Positions 10,332 to 20,291 of a DNA stretch of 64,000 nucleotides are shown in pieces. Both the position numbers and the translations under genes were made by a program. How positions within the stretch are numbered: the stretch's first letter is position 1; each line of letters starts with the position of its first letter. The notes beneath the pieces are model-generated. The model was not told the origin of the DNA and did no database searches. It saw nothing but the letters and a program-made list of their open reading frames with translations. This DNA is from an uncultured Anaerolineales bacterium (GTDB lineage: Bacteria; Chloroflexota; Anaerolineae; Anaerolineales; UBA6663): the NCBI GenBank assembly GCA_937952305.1, contig CALFZO010000158.1, forward strand, positions 50,629 to 114,628, in the 5' to 3' direction.

Positions 10332-13066
10332 GGCGTGGCCAGCGGCAGAGACAGGGTGAACACGGCGCCGCCTCCGGCGCGGTTGGCGGCCTGGATGGCG
10401 CCGCCGTGCGCCTCCACCATGCCGCGGCAGATCGACAGGCCGAGGCCGGTGCCCGCGACGCTCCCGGGATGTTGGACGCGGTAGAACTTATCGAACAGGT
10501 GCGGCAGGTCGGCTTCCGGCAGGCCGCGGCCGCGGTCGGCCACCGTCAGTTGCAGACGGTCGCCGGCCAGCGCGGCGCTGACCTCGATCGGCCCGTCCGG
10601 CGGCGAATACTTGTCGGCGTTGTCCAGCAGGTTGACCAGCACCTGGACCATGATCACGAAGTCGAGCGCGACGAGCGGCAGTTCAGGGGGCACGGCGATG
10701 TGGACGCGGCGCTGACTCAGGCGGCTGCCGAGCTGTTCGAGCGCAGCGCCGATCAGGTCGCCGATGTCGGCGGGTTCGCGCCGCAGGCGCAGCGCGCCGG
10801 ATTCCAGCCGGGTCATATCCAGCAAGTTGCCCACCAGGCGGTTGAGGCGCTCGGCCTCCTCCCGGGCGTTCTCCACCAGCGCGCGCCGCGCGGCCTCGTC
10901 CAGGGTGAGGTTGGCCTCCTGCAGCGTGCTCAGGGCGCCCGTGATCGAGACCAGCGGTGTGCGCAAATCGTGCGAGACCGAATTGAGCAGGGCCGTCTGG
11001 AGCTTCTCGGTCGCCTGCAGCACTTCGGCCTGGCGCGCCGCCTCCGAGAGCTGATCACGCTCGAAGGCCAGCGCGGTCTGGCTGGCAAAGGCCTCCATCA
11101 GCCGGCGCTGTTCGGGCGTCAGATGGCGCGCCGTGTCGTCCGGCCCGCGCACGCCCAGCACGCCCACCACACCGCGCGCCGTCTTGAGCGGGAGATAGCG
11201 CAGCGCCGCGCCGGTCAACGTGTCGGTGTTGCGGCCGGCCGGCTCTCCGTTGCGGAAAACCCAATCGGCGACGGCCAGCTCGTTCTCGTCCAGGCGGAAG
11301 TCCGGGCTGGCCGCGTGCATGGTCAGGCGGCCGGCATGGGGCAGCAGCACGGCGGCGGCGCGCCCGAAAGTCTGCTGGACGTGCTGCAGCACGGCCTGCG
11401 CGATGGCGGTGTGCGAGGGCGCGGCGGCCAGGTCGCGGCTGAGGTCGTAGAGCTCGGCGGTTTCAGCCGCGCGCCGCTGGGCGGCCAGGGCTTGTTCGCG
11501 CGCGCGCGCCGCCAGCGTGCTCACGATCAGGCCGACGCTGAACAAGGCCCCGAACGTGATCAGGTACTGCGTGTCCGAGACGGCGAAAGTCAGGTAGGGC
11601 GGCACGAAGAAGAAGTCGAAGGCCAGAACGCTCAGGGCGGAGGCCACGATAGCGGGGCCGCGTCCGAGCGACAGCGCGCCCAGGACGACCGCCGCCAGGT
11701 ACAGCATCACCAGGTTGGTCGGCTCGAGGGCGGGCTCCGGAAAGCTGAGGCCCGGCGGCCGCCGGCCCGTGGTCAAGAGCACCTGGGCGAGGGCCCACTT
11801 CTCACGGCTGAGCGGCCAATCCAACAGGAAGCCGAAAAGCGTGATCAGGCCGACCAGGCCGGCGCTCTGGGCATAGCGCCGGAAGGGCGCATGCGGCCAC
11901 CAGGCCCGCGGGGCCGCCGGCGCGGCGGCGGTCTGGCCGCTGATGACGTAGACGTCGATGGCGCCGCTGCGCCGGATGAGGCGGTCGACGACCGAACCGG
12001 ACAACAGCTCCTGCCAGCGCGGGCGCAGCGGTTGGCCGACGATGATCTTGGTGATGTTGTGCTGGCGGGCGTAGGCCAGCGTCGTCTCGGCGATGTCGTG
12101 GCCGGGCAGCGTGACCGCGCGCGCGCCCAGCGCCTCGGCCAGCTGCAGGGTCCGCGCCACCCGCTCGCGGTCGACTTCTGTGTCCCGGCCGGCGGCCTCC
12201 ACATAGATGGCGACCCAGGCCGCGTTCAGCTCATCCGCCAGGCGCCGGGCGGAGCGCACCAGGCGCTCGCTCAACGCGCTCGGGCTGACGCAGACCAGCA
12301 GGCTTTCGCTGGCCGACCACGGGCCGGCGATGGCGCGCGTCTGCATGTAGGCGCGCATCTGGTCGTCCACGCGTTCGGCCGTGCGGCGCAGGGCCATCTC
12401 GCGCAGGGCCGTCAGGTTGCCCTTGCGGAAGAAGCGCTCCAGGGCGCGGGCCGCCTGGCCGGGCACGTACACTTTGCCGTCGCGCAGGCGCTGGAGCAAT
12501 TCGTCCGGCGGCAGGTCCACCAACTCGATCTCGTTGGCCCCGTCCAACGCCCGGTCGGGCACCGTCTCGCGGACCACCACGCCCGTGATCTGGGCGACAA
12601 CGTCGTTCAGGCTTTCCAGGTGCTGGACGTTGAGGGTGGTGTAGACGTCGATGCCGGCGGCCAGCAGCTCTTCGACATCCTGGTGGCGCTTGGGGTGGCG
12701 TGAGCCGGGCGCATTGGTGTGCGCGAACTCGTCCACCAGCGCCAGTTGCGGCTTGCGCGCCAGCACCGCATCCAGATCCATCTCAGACAGGCGCGTGCCG
12801 CGATACTCAAGCCAGTGGCGGGGGACGGTCTCCAGACCGGCCAGCAACGCATCCGTCTCGACGCGGCCATGCGTCTCGGCGTAGCCCACCACCACGTCCA
12901 CGCCCTCGGCCCGGCGCTGGCGGGCGGCCTCGAGCATGGCGAAGGTCTTGCCGACGCCGGCCGCATAGCCCAGAAAGACCTTGAGCCGGCCGCGCGTTTC
13001 GGAACTGGCCTCGGCCTGGATGTGGGCGAGCAGGTCGTCCGGGTTGGGGCGGGTGCGCTCAGCCAT
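10328..13066 (-). CDS. kdpD: KdpD potassium/turgor sensor histidine kinase
   Basis: 912 residues, full length for KdpD. The N-terminal KdpD domain has a Walker A segment (GYAAGVGKTFAM) and DEFAHTNAPGSRH. A universal-stress-like domain (about 245-370), four membrane helices near 400-500, a GAF-like domain and the kinase core follow. Phosphoacceptor His699 is in SVSHDLRTPL; the ATPase domain has NLLDNADKYSP and GTGLGLSI. It senses low K+ or osmotic stress and phosphorylates KdpE. Its start overlaps the upstream permease stop by 8 bases and its stop overlaps kdpE, so all three are coupled. Confidence 0.96.
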
Positions 13067-15035
13067 CGGCGCGCTCCCGCGCCGCCGTCGCGCGGTCCAC
13101 TTGATAGGGGACTTCGATGATGACCACGCCGCGCCGGTTGAGCAGCGCGAAGCGCAGCCAGAAGGCCGTCTGCGCGTGGAGCAGGTTGTGCCACCAGCGC
13201 ACCGGCACCAGCTGCGGAACCACGATGGTGAGCAGTTCCCGGGTCTGCTGGCCGGCCGACAGCGAGTCGACGTAGTCCAGGAAAGGCTCGAGGAAGGCGC
13301 GGTAAGGCGAGTCGATCACGACCAGGCGCACGCCGTCACCCCAATAGGCCCACTGCCGCCGGACCGTCTCGGCCTCGGCCGGCTCGAGGGCGATGTGCAC
13401 GGCGGTGACGTCGGGCGACAGGCTGCGCGCGTACTCGAGCGCGCCGAGCGTGCCCTGGTGGATGCCGTTGATCGGGACCAGGACGCGATGGCGGCGGGTG
13501 CGCGGCGGGCGTCCGAAGGCGTCCAGCGACAGATCGCGGACCACATGCCGGTAGTGGCGGCGGATGGCGAAGAAGGTGAGCACCACGGCCGGCAGCAGGA
13601 GCAGGATGATCCAGGCGCCGTCGGCGAACTTGGTGACGGCGAAGACCAGGGTCACCACGGCCGTGCAGAGGGCGCCGAGGCCGTTGACCACCAGTTTCCA
13701 CGCCCAGCCGCGGTCGGTTGGGCGCGCCGGATCGCTTGCTTGGCGGGCCCGCCACCAGTGGCGCGCCATCCCGGCCTGTGAGAGCGTGAAGGACAGGAAA
13801 ACGCCCACCGCCCAGAGCGGGATGAGGGCCGTGACGCTGGCCTTGAAGGCAACAATCAACAGGCCGGCAATCACCGTCAGGGCCACGATGCCGTAGGTGA
13901 AGACCAGGCGGCTGCCGCGATAGGTGAAGTAATGCGGCAGGAAGCCCTCGCCGCCGATGACGGCCGTCAACTGCGGAAAGCCGGCGAAGGCCGTGTTGGT
14001 GGCCAGGACCAGGATGATGGTCGTGGCCGCGATGGTACCCAGATAGGGCAGGCCGCGGTCGCCGAAGACCGTGCGCGCCAGCTGCGAGATGACGGTTTCG
14101 GTCTCGGCCGGCACGGCCCCGATCTGGCTGAGCAGGAACGTGATCCCCACAAAGAGCGTGCCCAGGATGGCCGACATCCACAGGATCGTCTGGCTGGCGT
14201 TACGCGTGCGCGGCTCCTTGAAGGCGGTGACGCCATTGGAGATGCACTCCACGCCGGTCAGGGCGGTGGTGCCGTTGGAGAAGGCGCGCAGCAGCAGGAA
14301 GAGCGTCACCGGCTGCGCGCCGTGGAGCAGTTCCAGCGCCGGCGGATCGACCACGGGGCTGAGGCTGCCAGTGAGATAGCGCCAGAAGCCCACCGCCACG
14401 GTCAGGGCGGTCATGCCGAGAAAGAAGTAGGTCGGCAGCGCGAACAAGGCGCCGGACTCTTTCACGCCGCGCAGGTTGGCGAGCATGATGAGCCCGAGCA
14501 AGGCCAACGCCAGCCAGACCCGGTACGGGAACAGCAGCGGGAAGGCTGAGATGATCTGCGCCACACCGGATGAGATGGCGACGGCGGCTAGCAGGATATA
14601 GTCGGTCAGCAGCGCCGCGCCCGCGATCTGGGCCGGCAGCACGCCCAGGTTTTCGTGCGCCACGGTGTAGGCGCCGCCGCCGTTGGGGTAGGCGTGGATG
14701 GTCTGTTGATACGAGATCGTGACGATCGCGAGCAGCGCCGTGATCACCAGCGCGATCGGAAACGCGTAGCCGAAGGCTTGCGGCCCGGCGGCAGCCAGGA
14801 TGACCAGCGTCTCCTGCGGCGCGTAGGCGATGGACGAGAGCGCATCGGCGCCGAAGACCGCCAACCCCACCATTTTGCTGACCGTCTGGTGCGGGGCCTC
14901 CCGCGTCGCCATCGGGCGCCCGATCAGCCAGGTGCGCCACGAGCGCGGCGGCGGCCGGCGCTGGATCCTCTCGATAACGGGCGGAGTAAGACCATCGCCG
15001 GCCGGGCGCGCGTCAGAGTCAAATTGAGGAGGCAT
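13059..15035 (-). CDS. KimA-like (APC/KUP-superfamily) potassium importer
   Basis: 658 residues with about 12 membrane helices in the first 470 residues and a cytosolic C-terminal domain. The N-terminus (WLIGRPMATREAPHQTV, then FGADALSSIAYAPQETLVIL and AYPNGGGAYTVAHENLG) follows the pattern I recall for Bacillus KimA/YdaO, a high-affinity proton-coupled K+ importer inhibited by cyclic di-AMP. Generic annotation would call it an amino acid permease, but its place between kdpC and kdpD supports K+ transport. The C-terminal half has a universal-stress-like segment (VLVPINGIHQGTLGALEYAR). It overlaps kdpD by 8 bases. Transport specificity is inferred. Confidence 0.75.
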   Translation of the reverse strand: MPPQFDSDARPAGDGLTPPVIERIQRRPPPRSWRTWLIGRPMATREAPHQTVSKMVGLAVFGADALSSIAYAPQETLVILAAAGPQAFGYAFPIALVITALLAIVTISYQQTIHAYPNGGGAYTVAHENLGVLPAQIAGAALLTDYILLAAVAISSGVAQIISAFPLLFPYRVWLALALLGLIMLANLRGVKESGALFALPTYFFLGMTALTVAVGFWRYLTGSLSPVVDPPALELLHGAQPVTLFLLLRAFSNGTTALTGVECISNGVTAFKEPRTRNASQTILWMSAILGTLFVGITFLLSQIGAVPAETETVISQLARTVFGDRGLPYLGTIAATTIILVLATNTAFAGFPQLTAVIGGEGFLPHYFTYRGSRLVFTYGIVALTVIAGLLIVAFKASVTALIPLWAVGVFLSFTLSQAGMARHWWRARQASDPARPTDRGWAWKLVVNGLGALCTAVVTLVFAVTKFADGAWIILLLLPAVVLTFFAIRRHYRHVVRDLSLDAFGRPPRTRRHRVLVPINGIHQGTLGALEYARSLSPDVTAVHIALEPAEAETVRRQWAYWGDGVRLVVIDSPYRAFLEPFLDYVDSLSAGQQTRELLTIVVPQLVPVRWWHNLLHAQTAFWLRFALLNRRGVVIIEVPYQVDRATAARERADG

Positions 15036-15069
15036 AAAGCTCAGAGTCTTCGAGCGCTTGCGTCAATGT

Positions 15070-15660
15070 CTATTGTAGCTGGTCTAGCGCCCGATTGAGC
15101 TTGAGCACGTTGACGCGCGGCTCGCCCAGAATCCAAAACTGCCGGCCTTCGGTGTGCTGGTCCACCAGCGCGCGCACACTGGCCTCCGCGAGGCCGCGTG
15201 CGCGCGCCACGCGCGCCGCCTGGTAGAGCGCCGCCGCCGGGCTGATGTGCGGGTCCAGGCCGCTGCCCGAGGCCGTCACCAGATCCACCGGGATCGGCGC
15301 CGGGTTGCCGGGGTCGGCGGCTCTGAGCGCGTCGAGGCGCGCCTGCACCATCGCCAGCAGGGCCGGGTTGAGCGGGCCGTAGTTCGAGCCTGAGGACCCG
15401 GTCAGATTGTCGGCGTTGAAGGCGTTGTAGGCGAAGGTGCCCGTCGCCGAGAGGCGGCCCCAGAAGTACTCCGGGCCGTCAAACGACTGGCCGATCAGTT
15501 CCGAGCCGACCGCCTGGCCGCCGCTCAGGATCAGGCTGCCGTTGGCCTGGGCGGGGAACAGCACCTGCGCCAGGCCAGTGACGGCCAGAGGATAGAGCAC
15601 ACCGGTAATCAGGGTCATGACCGCCAGGATGACCAGGGCGGGGCGAAGTTGCGAAAGCAT
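15070..15660 (-). CDS. kdpC: KdpC, subunit of the K+-transporting ATPase
   Basis: 196 residues from the ATG at 15660 (GGA 6 bases upstream), normal for KdpC. One N-terminal membrane helix (about 10-32), then FWGRLSATG, a segment with the conserved SGSNYGPLNP, and DLVTASGSGLDPHISP near the C-terminus, all family signatures. KdpC stabilises the KdpA-KdpB complex and affects ATP affinity. It is separated from kdpB by the gene for a 100-residue membrane protein, which is unusual. Confidence 0.96.
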   Translation of the reverse strand: MLSQLRPALVILAVMTLITGVLYPLAVTGLAQVLFPAQANGSLILSGGQAVGSELIGQSFDGPEYFWGRLSATGTFAYNAFNADNLTGSSGSNYGPLNPALLAMVQARLDALRAADPGNPAPIPVDLVTASGSGLDPHISPAAALYQAARVARARGLAEASVRALVDQHTEGRQFWILGEPRVNVLKLNRALDQLQ

Positions 15661-15711
15661 CGAAAGTCCTTTCCGAATTGACAAAAGCCAGGCTCAGCGA
15701 CGGCGGGCCGC

Positions 15712-16014
15712 TCAGTGGCCCGCCAGACCGCCGCTCCGCTCCGGCTGAGCCCAGGGCGCTTCCGGTTCCGGCGCGAGCCGAGAGTCCTCGGAGTAGTCGG
15801 CGGCGGGCTGAGCCGGCCCGGCGTCTACCAGAAACCCGGTCTGGTTAGCGCCCAGCCACGCGAACATCAGGCCAAACGCGACGATCAGGATGCCGACCTG
15901 CAGCCCGGTCTCGGCGGTTCCCCCGATCGCGAGGGCATGCACCCACACGAGCGCCGCGATCATCAGTCCGGCCAGGCCGTAGAGCTGCCACCAGCGCACT
16001 GGGGATTTCAGCAT
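15712..16014 (-). CDS. Small two-helix membrane protein inserted between kdpB and kdpC
   Basis: 100 residues with AGGAG 7 bases before the ATG. Two hydrophobic helices (about 10-28 and 39-58) are followed by an acidic, Pro-rich, soluble tail of about 40 residues. No family recognised. It lies 26 bases after the kdpB stop and 51 bases before kdpC, inside the operon, so it is co-expressed with the pump. It could be an accessory subunit or regulator of KdpFABC; this is inferred from position only. Confidence 0.65.
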   Translation of the reverse strand: MLKSPVRWWQLYGLAGLMIAALVWVHALAIGGTAETGLQVGILIVAFGLMFAWLGANQTGFLVDAGPAQPAADYSEDSRLAPEPEAPWAQPERSGGLAGH

Positions 16015-16040
16015 GGGAGTCTCCTTGCGCTCGGCCTGGG

Positions 16041-18152
<2,112 letters not shown>

Positions 18153-18165
18153 GGCTCACTCAGTC

Positions 18166-19911
18166 TTACTCGTAGATCATCAAATGCTCGACAATCGGCC
18201 CCAGCGACAGCGCCGGGATGAAGCTCAGCGCGCCGACGATCAGGATGACGCCGATCACCCAGACGACGAAGAGCGGCGTGTGCGTGGGCAGGGTGCCCGC
18301 GCCGGCCGGGATCTTCTTCTTGCCGACCAGCGCGCCCGCCATCGCCAGGGCCGGCACCACCAGCCAGTAGCGCGCGATAAACATGCAGACGCCCAGCAAG
18401 GTGTTGTAGAAGGGCGTGTTCGCGCCCAGGCCGGCGAAGGCGCTGCCGTTGTTGTTGCTGGCCGACGAGACGGCGTAGAGCACCTCGCTGAAGCCGTGCG
18501 GGCCGCCCGTGTTCCAGATGGTGGCCTGGCCGGCCGGGCTGACCACGGCCACCGCCGTGCCGATCTTCACCAGCAAGACCGGGATCAGGATCATCAGCGA
18601 CGCCATCTTCATCTCATAGGCTTCGATCTTCTTGCCCAGGTATTCGGGCGTGCGCCCGACCATGAGCCCGGCCACAAACACGGCCACGATCACAAAGGCC
18701 AGCAGGCCATACAGGCCCGAGCCCACGCCGCCGAAGATGATCTCGCCCAACTGCATCAGGAACAGCGGCACCAGGCCGCCCAGCGGCATGTAGGAGTCAT
18801 GCATCGAGTTGACCGAGCCGTTGGAGGCCGCCGTGGTGGCGGTGGCCCACAGCGCCGAGTTGGCGATGCCGAAGCGGACCTCCTTGCCTTCCATGTTGCC
18901 GCCCGGGTTGACGTCGCTTTGCGTCTGGTCCACGCCCAGGGCCGTGAAGGCCGGGTTGCCGCCCTGCTCGGCCCAGACCGCCACTCCCAGAAAGGCCACG
19001 AAGATCACGGTCATTACGGCCAGGATGGCCCAGCCCTGGCGCGTGTCGCCGACCATCTTGCCGTAGGTGTAACAGAACGCGGCTCCGATCAGCAGGATGG
19101 ACAGCATCTCGACGAAGTTCGAGAGCGGGGTGGGGTTCTCAAACGGGTGGGCCGAGTTGACGTTGAAGAAGCCGCCGCCGTTGGTCCCCAGCTGCTTGAT
19201 GGCGATCTGCGAGGCCGCCGGCCCCACCGCCAGCACCTGCTCGGTCACGGGGTTGCCATTCGCGTCGAGCGTGGGCTGCAGGAGCGCTACGGTCTTGTTG
19301 CTGTCCAGCGTCTGCACCACGCCCTGCGAGACGAGCACCAGGGCGACCAGGAGCGCCAGGGGCAGCAGGATGTACAGCGTCGAGCGGGTCAGGTCCACCC
19401 AGAAGCTGCCGAGGCCCTTGGCCGTGTGGCGCACCAGGCCGCGGATGAGCGCGACCATGACGGCCATGCCCGTGGCCGCCGAGACGAAGTTCTGCACCGT
19501 CAGGGCCAGCATCTGGGTGAGGTAACTCAGCGTCACCTCGCCGCCGTAGCCCTGCCAGTTGGTGTTGGTGGCGAAGCTGACGGCCGTGTTCCACGACGAG
19601 TCCGGCGTGACCGCGCCGAGTCCCTGCGGGTTGAGCGGCAGGCCGCTTTGCAGCCGCTGCAACGCATAGACTGTCAGCAGGCCCACGCCGTTGAAGAGCA
19701 GCGTGGCGACGGCGTAAGTCTTCCAGGGCATGTCCTCGTCGGCGCGGACGCCGGCCAGCCGGTAGATCAGGCGCTCCACCGGGCCGAGGACCGGGTCCAG
19801 AAAAGTGCGCTCGCCCTGATAGACGCGCGCCATGAACCCGCCCAGCGGCTTGGCCAGCGCGATGAGGACGACGATATACAAAACGAGTTGGGTCCAACTA
19901 GCGATTGTCAT
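18166..19911 (-). CDS. kdpA: KdpA, potassium-binding channel-like subunit
   Basis: 581 residues from the ATG that overlaps the kdpF stop (ATGA), preceded by GGAG 8 bases upstream. This start gives MTIASWTQLVLYIVVLIALAKPLG, the usual KdpA N-terminus, and family segments include NTNWQGYGGE, TNGGGFFNVNSAHPFENP and SASNNNGSAFAG, which are selectivity-filter loops. It forms the K+-selective pore of KdpFABC. The same frame is open upstream for 61 more codons, so a longer product is formally possible; see the upstream segment. Confidence 0.96.
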   Translation of the reverse strand: MTIASWTQLVLYIVVLIALAKPLGGFMARVYQGERTFLDPVLGPVERLIYRLAGVRADEDMPWKTYAVATLLFNGVGLLTVYALQRLQSGLPLNPQGLGAVTPDSSWNTAVSFATNTNWQGYGGEVTLSYLTQMLALTVQNFVSAATGMAVMVALIRGLVRHTAKGLGSFWVDLTRSTLYILLPLALLVALVLVSQGVVQTLDSNKTVALLQPTLDANGNPVTEQVLAVGPAASQIAIKQLGTNGGGFFNVNSAHPFENPTPLSNFVEMLSILLIGAAFCYTYGKMVGDTRQGWAILAVMTVIFVAFLGVAVWAEQGGNPAFTALGVDQTQSDVNPGGNMEGKEVRFGIANSALWATATTAASNGSVNSMHDSYMPLGGLVPLFLMQLGEIIFGGVGSGLYGLLAFVIVAVFVAGLMVGRTPEYLGKKIEAYEMKMASLMILIPVLLVKIGTAVAVVSPAGQATIWNTGGPHGFSEVLYAVSSASNNNGSAFAGLGANTPFYNTLLGVCMFIARYWLVVPALAMAGALVGKKKIPAGAGTLPTHTPLFVVWVIGVILIVGALSFIPALSLGPIVEHLMIYE

Positions 19912-20000
19912 CCAAACCACTCCGGTTTCAACAGGGCGGCCACAAGATAGATGAGCAGACTCAGGGCGATTAAGCCCGAGACGAGATAGAGCACGTTCAT
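19908..20000 (-). CDS. kdpF: KdpF, small stabilising subunit
   Basis: A 30-residue peptide (MNVLYLVSGLIALSLLI...), a single membrane helix with a short KPEWFG tail, matching KdpF in size and position. GGAGG lies 6 bases before its ATG. Its stop overlaps the kdpA start (ATGA), implying coupled translation. KdpF packs against KdpA and stabilises the complex. Confidence 0.88.
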   Translation of the reverse strand: MNVLYLVSGLIALSLLIYLVAALLKPEWFG

Positions 20001-20094
20001 GCTTGCCCTCCCTGAGCCGCTCACAGACCGCAATCAGGCCGTAAGTGGCGGCGAAGAAGACGATGGTCAGACCGATGTAGAGCAGGTCCAGCAT
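19912..20094 (-). other. In-frame upstream segment of kdpA encoding a small membrane helix and overlapping kdpF
   Basis: From an ATG at 20094, with a strong GGGAGGTGA site 8 bases upstream, the frame reads MLDLLYIGLTIVFFAATYGLIAVCERL. This resembles the small one-helix proteins often encoded just before kdpF. There is no stop before kdpA, so the frame runs through the whole of kdpF (in another frame) into kdpA, giving a 642-residue KdpA version. A TGA exists in the third frame exactly at the kdpF ATG (ATGA). A single-base indel in the assembly, or in nature, would restore a separate roughly 31-residue peptide. Both readings are possible. Confidence 0.5.
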
Positions 20095-20143
20095 AAGAGT
20101 CACCTCCCTCAGGCGTAGTCAGTGCGCTATTAGTCTAGGGAAA

Positions 20144-20198
20144 CCGGCGTCACGCCGGGGACAAGAAAGACGGCGGGGAGGTCAAGAAAGGGTCAAGA
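20144..20198. promoter_or_regulatory. Candidate operator region between the kdp operon and the PAS kinase gene
   Basis: A perfect inverted repeat CCGGCG-tca-CGCCGG lies at 20144-20158. Two direct GGTCAAGA boxes (TCTTGACC on the kdp strand) lie at 20180-20187 and 20191-20198, exactly 11 bases apart. Tandem boxes one helical turn apart are the usual layout for OmpR-family regulators such as KdpE. No clean -35/-10 pair for kdp was found. Confidence 0.35.
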
Positions 20199-20216
20199 CG
20201 GCCGGCCTGTCCAAGG

Positions 20217-20222
20217 TATACT
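20217..20222 (+). promoter_or_regulatory. Candidate -10 box for the multi-PAS kinase gene
   Basis: TATACT stands out in high-GC surroundings; transcription would begin near 20229. The best -35 candidate (TCAAGA, 18-base spacer) is poor. The distance leaves about 63 bases of leader before the chosen start at 20292. Confidence 0.35.
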
Positions 20223-20291
20223 AGGTCTATGCAAGCCCGCGACAAGCAGGCCAGGCCGTGCCAGGCGTGTGAGTTGCCGGGAGATAGGGCT

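Noticed and set aside
13059..15035. Plain amino acid permease
   Set aside because: The KimA-like N-terminus and location in kdp favour K+ transport, though specificity is unproven.
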